Of a DNA stretch of 64,000 nt, positions 32,822 to 44,690 are shown piece after piece. A program made the translations under genes and the position numbers. Positions within the stretch are counted from its first letter, which is position 1. Each line of letters opens with the position of its first letter. The stretch lies in NCBI GenBank assembly GCA_016858145.1, contig JAEHOE010000036.1, forward strand, positions 62,001 to 126,000, in the 5' to 3' direction. This stretch comes from Edaphochlamys debaryana (taxonomy: Eukaryota; Chlorophyta; Chlorophyceae; Chlamydomonadales). A model generated the notes under the pieces. That model was not told the origin of the DNA. It made no database searches and was given only the letters and a program-made list of their open reading frames with translations.

Positions 32822-33415
32822 GAAGAGGCACCAGCGGAGAGGGGAGGTTGCTGAGGTGGCAGGCGATTCCGGGGGGTCGAAACCGCGTTAAGTGTCCCCA
32901 GGCAAAGCGTATAAGCTCTTAAGCGTATACAAGCAGAGTCGGAGAAGAGGCTGCCACTAGTGACGTTGGCATGTTTGAGGGAGCGCGTGTATGAGCGGGG
33001 AGATAAGCGAGAGCTGTGTGAGCCCATGACGTGATGGACTAGGGCGTGAGGAGCGGCGCTGCAAAAGCACGGCCCGTGAACGTATAATGTAGCAGGAGGG
33101 ACCAAGTATGTATTGGACAAGCTTGAACGGGAATGCAGGCTGTGGGGCCGTCCGCCGTGTGGCGGTGCGGCGAGTCCGGTCGAGTCCTGCCAGTTGTCCG
33201 GACGTGTAATGCACAGAGTTGCCTGGCCCTGACGCCTTGAGTGCCAACCTCCAAAGTCTTCTGGTGGCCATCTTACTAGCAATTCGCGCAGCAGCCCGCA
33301 CAGAGACCCGAAGACAGCGTACCGGGGTCAACATGGTTGGACGTTGGACCGCGCCATCTGTCTCATCAAGCGCATTACACCTATTAATTTCTAGTGCATA
33401 GGTAGAAGCCTCAGG
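32822..33415. other. Intergenic, cupin 3' UTR and PGM2-like promoter
   Basis: Tandem genes on the same strand. Low-GC stretch; only the TGTAA at 33205 is recognised. Confidence 0.4.
33205..33209 (+). promoter_or_regulatory. Candidate UGUAA poly(A) signal of the cupin gene
   Basis: TGTAA about 385 nt past the cupin stop; motif and distance only. Confidence 0.35.
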
Positions 33416-36400
33416 ATGCTACTCCAGCCTTCGCAGAGAGCGCTCGGTCGCGCGACACCCAGTTCTCATAGACGAGGACATGGTTGCGCCTGGTGAGTAG
33501 CACATCCACTGTAATCCTGGCATATAATTCTGGCGAGAAGATGCGCTGCTGCTTCTTTGCCGATCCCGCATTTCCTGCATGCCGGCCCTTCCAGGCGGGC
33601 CCCGAGCGGCTCCCCCAGCGGCTCTAGACATGCCTCTGTTCGGCGCTCGGTAACGGTCAACGCAGCGGCTGCCGATGTCGCACCGCTGGTGGAGCGTTGG
33701 CTCCGGTGGGACGGGGACGCCCAGTCGGCAGCGGAGGTTCGGAGGCTGGCGGAGGAGGGCAAGGACGCTCAGCTCCGGGACCTCCTGGGGACGCGGCTCG
33801 AGTTTGGTGGGTTCTGGGCCCCGGACTGGACCCTGATGCGGTGATCTCTGGGGTTGGATGGACCGGAAGGGGCCCCAGGGCGGCAGGAGGGGTACCGATA
33901 CTCACATCGCTGCCCAAGGACGCTGCCCAGCTGGCTGTGAGGGAAGCCACGAGGGGAGCTACGTGGGCCAGACGCAAGGCGCACAGGCCCCCCAGCACCT
34001 GCCGCCCTCCCCCTGTACCGTAGGCACCGCCGGCCTGCGCGGCAAGATGGGCCCCGGCACCTCCCGCATGAACGCCGTGGTGGTGCGGCAGACGGCGCAG
34101 GGGCTGTGCCGCTACCTGCAGCAGGCGGCGCCCGAGCACCTGGGCAGGGGCGGCATCGTGGTGGGTGAGTGGACGGCACGGAACCAGGGCGGCTGGGAGC
34201 TGGAGGCTGTGAGCTTAAGGGGGGCGTGGGCAGGCTCAGCTTCGCGGCTGGTGGTGAGCACCTCGCCTGGAGGGAGGGAGTGCCATAGCCTTGCACAGCC
34301 GGGCGTGACCCTGCGGCCCCGGGGCCGCCCCACAGCTGGATAGATTTCTGTGTGCTCGGTACAGCTGCCCTGCCCTGCAAAGCTCCAGCCTTCTGCGGCG
34401 CTACCCCATCCCTGCGGCGCTCCTTATTGCACATCTACACTTCCTATCACCCCTCCTCATCCCTTTCCTTCCCCGCTGCACCGCCCAGGCTACGACGGGC
34501 GACACGGCTCGCACGAGTTCGCGCACATCACGGCGGCCGTGTTCGCGAGCCAGGGGGTCAGGGTGGCTCTCTTCCGCCGCCTGGTGCCTACGCCCTTCGT
34601 GGCGGCGGGAGTGGCGGAGCTGGGGGCGGCTGCGGGCGTCATGGTGACCGCCTCACACAACCCCAAGGAGTACAACGGCTACAAGGTTGGGAGGGAGATC
34701 TGGGACGCTTGGGACGCGGCCTCAAAGCCAGTCAGGATTCGGCGCCGCTTCCCGGACCCAAGTGTGTGCCCCTGGTCGGTCTGGTGTGGCAGGGAGTGCC
34801 TAGCAACCAAAATCCCCAACGGGTGTACACACCCACGCCCGCAGGTGTACTGGGGCAACGGCTGCCAGATCATCCCCCCACACGACGCCGGTATCGCCGC
34901 CGCCATCGAGGTACGCCCTGGGCCCCCACAGTCCCCACACCAGCCTCTCGTCTGTCCCTTCGCAGGCCCAAACCCGCAGTGTAGCAAAAGCAGTCGTCTA
35001 GGCCTTCCATTAAAACGCCCTCGCACGCCGTATGTCCCCACCGGTTCCTTGTCTGTAGGCCAACCTCGAGCCGTGGGGACCGCTGCCGGGGCTCGACTCC
35101 CCCGAGCTCCTCTCCAGCCCCCTCCTGAGCGACCCCTGGGACCGCGTGTCGGCCGCCTACTTCGCCCGCCTGGAGCACATGCGCTACCTGCCCGCCGAGG
35201 GGCCCCAGCGGGCGGCGGCGCTGGCGGCGCTGGGTACGCCCGTGTACACGCCCCTGCACGGCGTGGGAAAGGAGGCGCTGCTGCGGGCGTTCCAAGTGAG
35301 CAGGCTGGGGCAAGCAGGGGGGCACAAGATGGTCTTGGTGCGCTGTGTTTGGGCAAGCGCTCAATCGGTGGAGGAGTAAAGCAGTTGTCGTGAAGCCCCT
35401 ACCACATGAGCAAACGCGGGCTCGTGGGGATTGGGGTGGATATAGGGACGTACGCACGCGTTGACCGTCTGCGCCTGGCCCCGCCCCGCCGTTCCTCCCC
35501 CCAATGCACCCCAGGTGCTGGGCCTGCCTGCGCCCTACGTGGTCCCGGAGCAGGCGGAGCCCGACCCCGAGTTCCCCACCGTGGTCTTCCCCAACCCCGA
35601 GGAGGGCAAGGGCACCTGGAGCATGACCTTCCAGGCAGGCGAGTGAACCCCCACCACAACCCGCTCTCAACAACCCGGGGACGGCCTTCCGCGCGATCAC
35701 TAGCGCCTGCTGCCCCGGCCCAACCATCGCTGGCATGTCACCTGGCCCCGTACGCTGCCCGGTAACCTGCACACCACACCTGTGCTCCCCGCCATGCGCC
35801 CCCTCCACCCCCCCTTCCACCTCCTCCCTATGTTCACCCCTCAGGCGCTGCCCGCGGCGCCCGCCTGGTCCTGGCCAACGACCCCGACGCCGACCGCCTG
35901 TGCGTGGCGGAGGCGGCCGCGGGGGCGCCGGGCGGCTGGCGGGTGTTCAGCGGCAACGAGATCGGGGCTCTGCTGGCGCACTGGGTGTGGAGCAACTTCA
36001 GGGCCCGGCACCCGGAGGTGGGGCCCAGCCGGGGGAAGCTCTTGGGCTGTACATGTGACGGTGTAGGCGGGGGGCGCGTGTGGAGGTGGGGGCTCTTCGG
36101 GGTAGGGGGGGTGCCGCGCTTGGCCCGTTGCTGCAAGTCGCGTGCCGCCAGCAGCCCACAAGCCCGCACCGCACGTCCTCCCCCCCCCAGGTGCCCCCCT
36201 CCCGCTGTGTGATGCTGGCCTCGGCCGTGTCCTCCAAGCTGCTGGGCTCCATGGCGGCGAAGGAGGGGTTCAAGTTCGTGGAGACACTCACGGGCTTCAA
36301 GGTGCGTGTTGGGTTGGGGGAGGGTGGAGGGGGCCAGGAAGGAGGAGCAGGGGACGGGACGGGGGACGGGCGGGGTACCGGCTCGCAGGCGGATGACAAG

Positions 36401-38051
36401 GCTACTACAAGGGACTGCAGCTTGCAAGAGCCCTGACAGGCCCTTCCTTGCCGCATGCCCCCCTCCCCATCCACTCCTCGGCTCAGTGGCTGGGCAGCAC
36501 CGCGCTGCACCTGGAGCGGAACGAGGGGTACAAGGTGCTGTTCGCATTCGAGGTGGGATCATCAGGGTGGGAGGCGAGGGCGGGAGGGGCTTCCAAAGTC
36601 AAGGGGCAAGGGTGAAGGCTGCTTCAACCTCATCAGGAGCGCCGCCCTGCGCTCCACCATCTGCTGTGGCCCCGCACGCGCTCCCCGCGGCACTGTGGTT
36701 CCCTCACCGCAGGAGGCGATCGGCTTCATGCTCGGAGACATGTACCGGGTGGGTCGAGCTTGTAGCTTGCAGCTGGGACGTGTGAGGCATGTGTGGGGGC
36801 GAGCAACGGAACAGGCAGAGCGTGGACGCCTTCGCTTCCAGCGCGTTGTTATTGGCCGCACCTCCAACAATCTCTTGCCGGCAGGACAAGGACGGCATCT
36901 CCGCCGCCGGCGTGTTCACCGAGCTGGCGGCGCACACGTACGGCAGCGGCCGCTCGTTGGACGAGCTTCTGCATGAGCTGTACGGCTTGTACGGCGCGCA
37001 CGAGTACCGCTCGGGGTACTTCATCGCGGACCGTCCCGAGAAGAGCCGGGCGGTGTTCCGGGAGCTCCGGGGCGGCGTGGAGGCGGGGGTGAGCTGGACG
37101 CGTGCGACCCACGCCACACTATGTTTGGAAGAAGCCGTTTAGCCATGTGGGGATGGTCAGGCTTTTGTGGTTTGAAGAGTTGGCAAACGGCCTTCTGCGT
37201 TGCTGCCTGCAGGCAAGCGGCGCATCGGCGGAGGCGTGTCGCTACGCCCCCAGCGTTGCGGGGGTGCAGGTGCTGCACGTGCGAGACCTGGGTGAGACGG
37301 GGCCGGACCGGGCCAGGCGGGCCACCATGTGGGTCGCCGTCTCCCAACCGCACCCTAAACGGCGGCACGTGACGCCGCCTCCGTTGTAGCCTTCTGCCGC
37401 GCTGGGCCCGTGCCTTGCATGCATCCGGTGCCCCACGGCGCCGACCCCCTCCTTCCCCCTCCGCAGGCACGGGCCTGGACACCTCCACGCCAGACCGCAC
37501 GGCGCTGCTGCCCTGGTTCCCCGGGGACATGATGGTGACCTACGCCCTGGAGGGCGGGGCCACGCTCACACTGCGCGCCTCGGGTGGGCCAGGCGGCGTG
37601 GGGCCGTGCAGGGGCTGGGGTGTGGCCTCCGCGGGCGGGGAGTGCTCACCGGGTGCTCCGCGGAAGGGCGGGGTCTGCGACATTGCGTGTGAGTGCTCGG
37701 GGCTCAACACGTACGGTACGGTACCTCTGCCCCCGCTTCGTAGGCACCGAGCCAAAGCTCAAGTACTATCTGGAGGTCAAGGTGGGTGCGGCCCTGGCAG
37801 CTCGAGCGACCGAGGGGCTCCAGCCGCTGGAGCGATCACCGCCACCCGTCGCTCCTGGAAGACTTGGAGGGATGGCCTCTCGTCTCTGACAGACAGGAGT
37901 GCGGGATCTGACTCAGCTACTGCGTCGTCCCTTCCCTCAGGGCGCGGACGCTGCTGCTGCGGCGGCCCTGGCGGACCGCCTCGTGGGGGCCATCCCCGAG
38001 GAGCTGGTGGGGCTGAGCCGGCACGGCCTGTCGCGGCCGCCTCCCAGCTGA
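33416..38051 (+). CDS. PGM2-type phosphoglucomutase/phosphopentomutase (662 aa)
   Basis: Sixteen exons: 33416..33492, 33595..33806, 34024..34164, 34489..34685, 34845..34910, 35059..35295, 35515..35638, 35845..36017, 36191..36301, 36487..36552, 36713..36748, 36885..37088, 37213..37291, 37467..37583, 37744..37781, 37941..38051. Alpha-D-phosphohexomutase family motifs: [17 protein letters not shown], the phosphoserine loop [13 protein letters not shown] (S199), the Mg loop NDPDADR (D364, D366, D368), and the phosphate-binding loop SGTEPK (about 613-618). [11 protein letters not shown] and [11 protein letters not shown] are typical of the PGM2/PGM2L1 branch, which interconverts ribose-1-P/ribose-5-P or glucose-1-P/6-P. 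The first 30 residues are Arg/Ser/Ala-rich and may be a targeting peptide. Human PGM2 is 612 aa, so length fits. Intron 7 starts with GC (CAG/gcgagt). Confidence 0.92.
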
Positions 38052-39705
38052 GGGCATGCAGGGCACCGGCCAGCACTTCGGACAAGGGGGGCACGGGAAG
38101 AAGTACATGGCAAGGGGGGCGGTAGCGTGTGCGGTCGTGGGGTCGTGGGCTGGCGGGTAAAGGGGCGCGTGCGCTGTTGCGGCCAAGCAACAGGGGGAAA
38201 GGGCCGTGCGTGAAGACGCAGTGCTCTTTATGGCACGGGCATGCGTGAGGAGTCTAGCGAGAAAGAGGGCCTAGCGGGAGTGTGATGACTCTCACAGGAG
38301 AAGGGTCCACTTGCGCCCCAGGATAGGCACGGGGCTGGCTGCAGGGGTCCACGGCAATCTTAACTGGTGGTGACAGGCCGGCAGCAGACCAGGAGAGGAT
38401 TCGGGTGGCCCGGAACTGACGAGTCTGACTCCTCCTTCAGGTAGACGAGTTGGCTCGCCCGAGAACCGTAGTGCTGGGCCTTGTAACGCTCTGAAGCTCA
38501 CTCAAGCGGCGGCGCTGAGTACGCACTGCCAAACCGCTTCCGTGGCGTCTACATGAGATGGGACAGACGACAGAGGGGCCATGATCCCTGGGCTGCACCG
38601 TTGGCTTATGACCGGCCGCCGCCACGGCCTGCTACACACCGAGCCTCCTCCGCCTTCCGCCGTGTGCCCATGCGTGCTCCCTTCCGCCGCCGGAGCCTTG
38701 CGGTAACTGTACTGCAGGCACAACCAGCCACACACCAGGAGAAGCAAGTGGCAGTGTCATTACCGCCGGGCCCTGGCTCAAAGCATCGACTCCGCAACAT
38801 GAGGGACTAGGACCCGAAGCGTTCACACGCCACGTCACACAGGAAGTCAGGGCTCACACCCGGAAAGAGCATCCAGTAACTGCAATCACGAAAGGCGCAG
38901 AGCCCGGACTCCAGACCCCGGCAGGCACACCGTCGTCCAAGCCCCGGTCAATTGTCGACGTCAGGGAAGCGTCGAGTGTAAACTCTCAGACCTGCGCTTC
39001 AGTCGCCTGCTACAACCCCCTCCCACCAATGTCCTCACCACCTTCCCCCACCCCCGAGTAATGGCGTCAATGGCGCCCCACCTTGCAACAAGCATTGGCC
39101 CCAGAACACACGGCCCCTGCACTCGTGTTAAGTCCTTGCCTCAAGGCCGTGGCGCACAGGCCCCGTCAGATCCCTCGCTCTTCACAAGACTTGCCGACAG
39201 CTACGCAGCAGCGTGTGCGCGATGAGTTACGCGGAGTTACGAGTGCCACCACGGGCCACCACAACCACAATCACCACCATGAGCACCAACCTAAGCCTCC
39301 AACTGCGGCTGTCCGCTACTATGCAGATTTGCAGGACCACAGAGGCAAAGAGCAGGCCAAGCAAGGCATCACAACTCACCCTTAGCGGCGCTATACCCGT
39401 AAGGCCGTGGCCGACCGGCCATTATCCCTGAAAGCCCCCCCAAGGTTACCGGAAGGATGTCGAGCTGAGCGCCCCACAGGAAGAGATGGAATTCGGTGCC
39501 CCAGCTAGCAAAAGTCTTCCAATAAAGAATACAGCTGCGCCCGTGGTGCTACATGCCAAGACGCGAAGACTAAGAACGCTCGCCTGCACGCCAACAACCG
39601 CGCACGCCCCGCCCCCGCTGGTTCTTCTCCCTTTGCACAAGTTCAACATATACAGTGCCGCACGCTTTGAACAGGCCCCAAGCTTCCCGCCCGTCCCCGC
39701 CCCGC
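38052..39705. other. Intergenic, convergent PGM2-like / kinase 3' ends
   Basis: 1.65 kb of moderate GC. No exon, RNA gene or repeat recognised apart from the TGTAA at 38482. Short frames here lack any domain. Confidence 0.4.
38482..38486 (+). promoter_or_regulatory. Candidate UGUAA poly(A) signal of the PGM2-like gene
   Basis: TGTAA about 430 nt past the stop; motif and distance only. Confidence 0.35.
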
Positions 39706-42700
39706 TCAACAGATCACGCAGCTGCACCCCTGCGACGCCTTGCCGCCCTTGCCCGCCTCCGCCTCCGCCACCGGCCCCACCAGCGCCTCCAGGGTCTCCA
39801 CCACTGAGTCTATATCGGGCCGCTGCACCGGGTCCTGGTGCCTGCGGGCGTTGGGGGTGGCGGGGGTGACTTATAAAAGAGGAGGGCACGACCTCGCGAC
39901 CAGCTCCGGCCCGCACCAGCAGCGTGACGCCGGGACGCACAGGCACGACCTCGCGACCAGCTTCCGCCAGCCTAATGAGCCCGACATCCCAAATGTGCGC
40001 GGCACGGCGCCCCTCTCGCACCAGGCCGACTCGATGAGCTCCCACAGCTCGGGCGGCAGCTTGGACATGCCGTTGGGCCGCGGAGGGCGGTAGCCGGCCG
40101 CCACCCGGTCCGCGAAATCCTCGGCGTTGATGAGCATGCGCGAGAAGGCGGGCAGCTTGGTGCTGCGCAAGGGAAGGAGCAGGGGGAGGGAGGGGTGGAG
40201 GCGGGGTGGAGGAGGGCTGAAGTGCGGGCGGCTGCCCTCAGAGGAAATGCACATCACGCAGGCCACGGAAGCAGGCCGGTGGGAATTCGCTGAGCGGTGC
40301 CTTCGGGACGTACCTGATGTGGGTGTAGGTGAGGGAGGTGCGTCCGAACAGCTCGTAGATGAGGATGGCCAGGCTGCGGGGAGTTGGGCGAGGGGTTAGG
40401 GAGAACCAAGGGGAACCTACCGTATCATCATCGCAAGTAGGTTCGCGCTGGCTCGAACGTCACCTATCATCGCCGCGATCCTAGTCCACATGTCTGGGTC
40501 AGTCGCGAGAAATGTCCGTCGTCGCGACCACATGCTGCGGAGCCGTGATATGCGCTCATCAACGCGGACTTGCCTGTACACGTCCACCTTGTCGTTATAC
40601 GGCTCATTTTTGTAACTGGAGGAGAAGAAGGTAGAAATAAAAGTGTAATTGGCAGGATGTTTGAATGGATCTCCTCCATCCTATCCCCTTGCAGGCCCCG
40701 GTCGCCCTCCTGGCCTAGCTATTAACAAGCGGACAGGACTCACGCTTCAGGCGCCAAATACACGAGACTGCCGGTGCGGCCCGTGAGGCTGAAGACCTGC
40801 GGTGCAAGAGGGGGTACAAAAGACAGACATCTTACCCTGGGGCGACCCGGCCCGGCCCGGCCCGCCTGAGGTGCCAGACTGCGGCGAAGACACACCACAG
40901 CCCCAGCCCCCCGGCTCACCTCCTCAAACTCCGCCTGCTGCCCCTTCTTGCTGGCCAGCTTGCTGGGCGACGAGCCGCCCATGCTGGCACACCGCGCGCC
41001 GCCGCCGGGGCTGCTGACGACCACTCCTCCGCCGTTGGCCGCGGCCGCTCGAGTCGCCGCCGCGAGCTCCGCCAGGCGGGGAATGGCTGTGGCGCTGCCC
41101 TGCCGGCCGCTGGCGCTGCCCCGGACCGACCGCACGCTGACGCTGCCGGCACCCAGGCGCATCTGCAGCAGGTCCATCATCGCCAGCGGCGCCGAGTGGG
41201 GCTCCGCAGCGCCCGACCCCGCCTGCAGCACGCTCTTGCTCCGCAGCCCCACTTCCAAGGCCGTAGGCGACATGGCCATCCCCGTGCCCGACGCCTGCTC
41301 CACCTCCTCCTGCGTCTCCACCTCCGCCAGGCTCGTCAGCTCGCCCTCCTGACGCCGGGACCGCGGCCCCGAGATCGCTGCCGCTGTGTCCGTGTCAAAA
41401 CTGACCGCCGTGACGTCGCCTACCAGGCTTTCGGCGCCGGTCGGGTCCGCTCCAATGCCGCTGGTGGTGAGTGGCGCTGCACACCCCGGCAGCTCTGGCA
41501 CGGGCATGGTTCCGTCCTCCGTCAGGGACATCACGGGCCCGCCCCCGGCAGCCGCGTTTGCCGAGGAAGCGCCGTTGCTGCCGCGCTGCCGGCTGCTGGG
41601 CGGCCGAGCTGCTAGCGCTCCGGAGCCTGTGGGAGAGACCGATTGGCCGTCGACAATCAGGTCGACGTTCTGAGTGGATGCCTGGGGCGTGGGCGTGCCA
41701 CTGCGCTCGGGGCCCTCGCGGCCGGCAGCGCTGGGCGAGGGCGTGGCCGCCGGCGAAGAGCTGGCTGCGTCCCCCGCCGATGCGGGGCCGGCCGCTGGGG
41801 CGTGCGGCCCGCTTTGTTGTGTGGTGAGCGGGGGCGGCCGGGTGGCTTCGGACCGCTGGCGATGCAGGGACCGGGACGCGGACAGCGCAGCGCACTCGGG
41901 CGGCCGTTCCCCGGGCATGGAGGCAGGCGAGGGCTGGGTCGCCGCTGGGTCTTGGGCAGCAGCGCTGGTCTCCCGCAGGCTGAAGCTGGTGCGCTTCGCG
42001 AGGGCCTCGCCCGCCATGCCGCTCCGAAGCGACGGGCCGCCCAGCGGGGAGGGCCGCGTGGGCGAGGCCCCGCCCAGCACGCCGCCCATGAAGCGCGGCG
42101 AGCCACTCCGTGGCCTGGACGAGAGGCTCCCCCCCACCGGCGCCAACTTGGCCGTCAAAGCAAGCAAGGACCCGTTGGCCGCCTGTGGGCTGGTGGCCAG
42201 CGCTCCCGGCACCGATGCCACAGCGCTTGCCAGTCCCGAGGGCTGGCGTGTGGAGATGGCAGCGCTGGGCTCCACGGTTGGGCCCGCCTGCAGGCCGTTG
42301 AGGATCTGGGCGTCTAGCTGGGGCATGCTGGCCGACCTCCGGGCGATCTCCAGAGCTGAGATGATGCGGTCCATGGGGTTGCCGTTGCCGTCCTGCGGGC
42401 TGGTGCCGGGGACCTCAGCCACGCCACGGGATGGCCCCAGGGGCACGAGGCCCGCGGTCTCGTGAAGGGCATAGAACAGGGGCGCGTCGCCACCGGAGGT
42501 CGGCCCCGGCTCTGCGGTGTGGGCGCCCAGGTCGTCCGCTGCCAGCGTGGGGTGCGCTGTGGAGGCGAGCGGCGATGCGCGCGCTGAGGTGCTCTCCGCG
42601 CCCGTGCCGGTGCTGCGCAGGTGCTTGGGGGTGGCGGCGCTGGGGCGGTGGGGGTCCAGGGCCAGCCGGGACGGGCCCGTCACGCGGGCGGCTGCGGCTG

Positions 42701-44126
42701 CGGCGGGAGGCGTGGCGTTGGGCGGCGGGCGCTGCGAGCGGCGCACCAGCATCGGCTGCTGGGCCCCTCGCTGGTGGAACACGGCCTGCAGGGGATGGCC
42801 AGGCGCAGGGTGAGTGAGAGGCGAGGGTTGGCAGGGTCATTGGGACTTGACCTGAGCGGGACGTCTGCGTTCTCCCTCAGAAGGCAAACTCTTCTTGTAT
42901 AGCTGTGCCCTGCGACAACCGCGTGCACGCCCTCCCTCGCCGACGCCTCTCACCCTCTGGAGCCCGAAGTCCGCCAGCTTGGCCGTGTGTGCGCCATCCG
43001 TGAGCAGCACTGCAGCAGGGAGGACCGAAAGCACGAAGGACTTACTAGACCCCCCGGCCATCCCAATCACCCGAGCTAACGTGTCCATTGATGGCGGCCG
43101 CCGGCTCACCGTTTTCCAACTTCACGTCACGGTGAATGCGCGGTGCCCCGTCCCGGCCGCCCGCGTGCAGGTACTGCAGCGCACGAGCCACGTCCAGGGC
43201 CCAGCCCAGCGCCTGTATGGTCAGAGGAGGGGCAGCATACTCAAGCGCGGATGGCGCCAGCCTACCGGGGCAGCCATTGGGCCAGCCTTGCCTCCTGGAG
43301 CCGTGCACCCATGGTCGTGGGCCGCACCTGCGTGAACGTGTACTTGGGCGAGGAGCCAGCCAGCAGCTGCTTCACCATTAGGCCCGCAAGGGAGCCGCCC
43401 TGGACAGAGGATGAGGCGGGGTTTCAGCTGCAGGGATGAGACCGTTGGCTCCACATACATAGCGTGGCCCTGGCCGCACCCCTCGGTCGCACCTCCATGA
43501 GCTCAAGGACGAGGGCATACGCGGGCTGCGTGTACCCGTTGAGGCCCGGGAAGCCGGGCCCCAGCTTCAGCAGCCCATATGCGTTGATGATGTTCCTGGG
43601 TGGGGCGGGCCGCACACGGGGTAGCGAGCCCGACCAGGGCAAGGTAGGCGCGTGCCTGCTCGCCTCCTGCGCCCAGTCACGGATGACCAGGACAACTAGG
43701 GACTCCAGCTGGCTCCGGGCAGTGCGAGCGCGAGCGGCACGACCCTTCCGCATTAACGGAAACGAGGACCCCACGTGCTAAGCGGACCGTTGACCGATAT
43801 CACGGCTCTGAAGACTGTGTCAGCCCTGGCATCGTCCTCATCAAGCGACCTGGAGCGCGCGGCTGAACTCACGGATGCTCGAGGGAGAGGATGACCTCTG
43901 CCTCCTCCTTGAACAGCCGCAGCTCCACGTTGTCGGCATTGTCTTCGCAGAACTCGGGGTGGAGCACCTTGACGGCACACCGGAGCTCCCCGCCAGCGTC
44001 AAGCGCCAGTCGCCCCGAGTACACCACTGCAAACCCGCCCTTCCCCAAGGGCTTCCCGAGCTTTAGGGACTCGAGGGGTGCTGGCGAACCGCCGCGGCGA
44101 GCGGCTATGACGGATAATATGGACAT
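39706..44126 (-). CDS. TKL-like protein kinase with a 622-residue exon inside the activation segment (961 aa)
   Basis: Eleven exons: 44126..43873, 43595..43493, 43399..43328, 43212..43110, 43009..42954, 42785..40920, 40796..40744, 40615..40574, 40373..40314, 40162..40022, 39841..39706. Kinase motifs: glycine loop GKGGFAVVYSG (28-38), K53 (CAVKV), Glu in EEAEVILSLEHPNII, HRD at 170-172 (IHRDVKLEN), DFG at 191-193, APE at 833-835 (TGRTGSLVYLAPE), and DKVDVYS. All catalytic residues are present, so an active Ser/Thr or dual-specificity enzyme is expected. Exon 6 encodes residues 197-818, a Ser/Pro/Ala/Gly-rich disordered block placed between DFG and APE; it is phase 0 at both ends. The C-terminus CSCVIC could be a CaaX prenylation signal. 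Intron 8 starts with GC (CAG/gcaagt). ATG chosen at the first Met, conserved in the truncated copy. Confidence 0.85.
39886..39962. repeat. Direct repeat of about 20 nt in the last kinase intron
   Basis: GCACGACCTCGCGACCAGCT occurs at 39886-39905 and again at about 39943-39962, 57 nt apart, in the last kinase intron. No function suggested. Confidence 0.7.
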
Positions 44127-44690
44127 TCCGTCCGCAATGGCCAGGGTTTGACGCCTAACGTGGGGGTACCCGCTTAGCCAGCATCAAGCCTCAGCATGTT
44201 ATCAGTCGCTTGTCGCAGGCCAGGGTATCTGTTGGGGGACTGTGGCGGTGTGTATGCGCCCCCCGGCACTCGGCACCCTCGATGGCTCGATGGCGCGACA
44301 GCCCTGCTGCCCGCCTGCCCCCACGGCCATCCCCCCAAGCATGTTCCGAGCACCCCTCGCTGTCACAGGCGTAGCTTGACTAGACATAGGTGCGTTGCAC
44401 GCCTGGGGGTGCACACGGAGCTTTCCGGCATTCCGACTCAACTTGCCCACGAAATGCAAGGCTTGACAGGATGAACAGCATCCTCCTTCGCACCTTAGCC
44501 CCTCCTGCGAGGACACCGTCTCTTGTTGCGTTTACTGAGTATCGGTCTCAGGAACAAAATGCTCAGCACTCGAGCGTCACCGCGACCGGAGCCCTGCTCG
44601 AGTATGAGACTCTCGAGCTGCGTGTCCATCCGCCCAACGTGAGCGAGCGTCGGGCGTATCTCCCGCGCATTGCACGTCCGGGCCACTGTT
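43859..44690. repeat. Inverted duplication, arm 1 (kinase/ACR divergent promoter and both first exons)
   Basis: This stretch matches the reverse complement of 50802-51636 with few differences. It spans kinase exon 1 (minus), the gap of about 345 nt between the ATGs, ACR exon 1 (plus) and about 50 nt of the following intron. Homology ends at GGGCCACTG near 44690 and at GCGGCTGAACTCACGG near 43859. Confidence 0.85.

Noticed and set aside
39871..39879. TTATAAAAG TATA-like sequence
   Set aside because: It is in the last kinase intron with no gene starting next to it on either strand.
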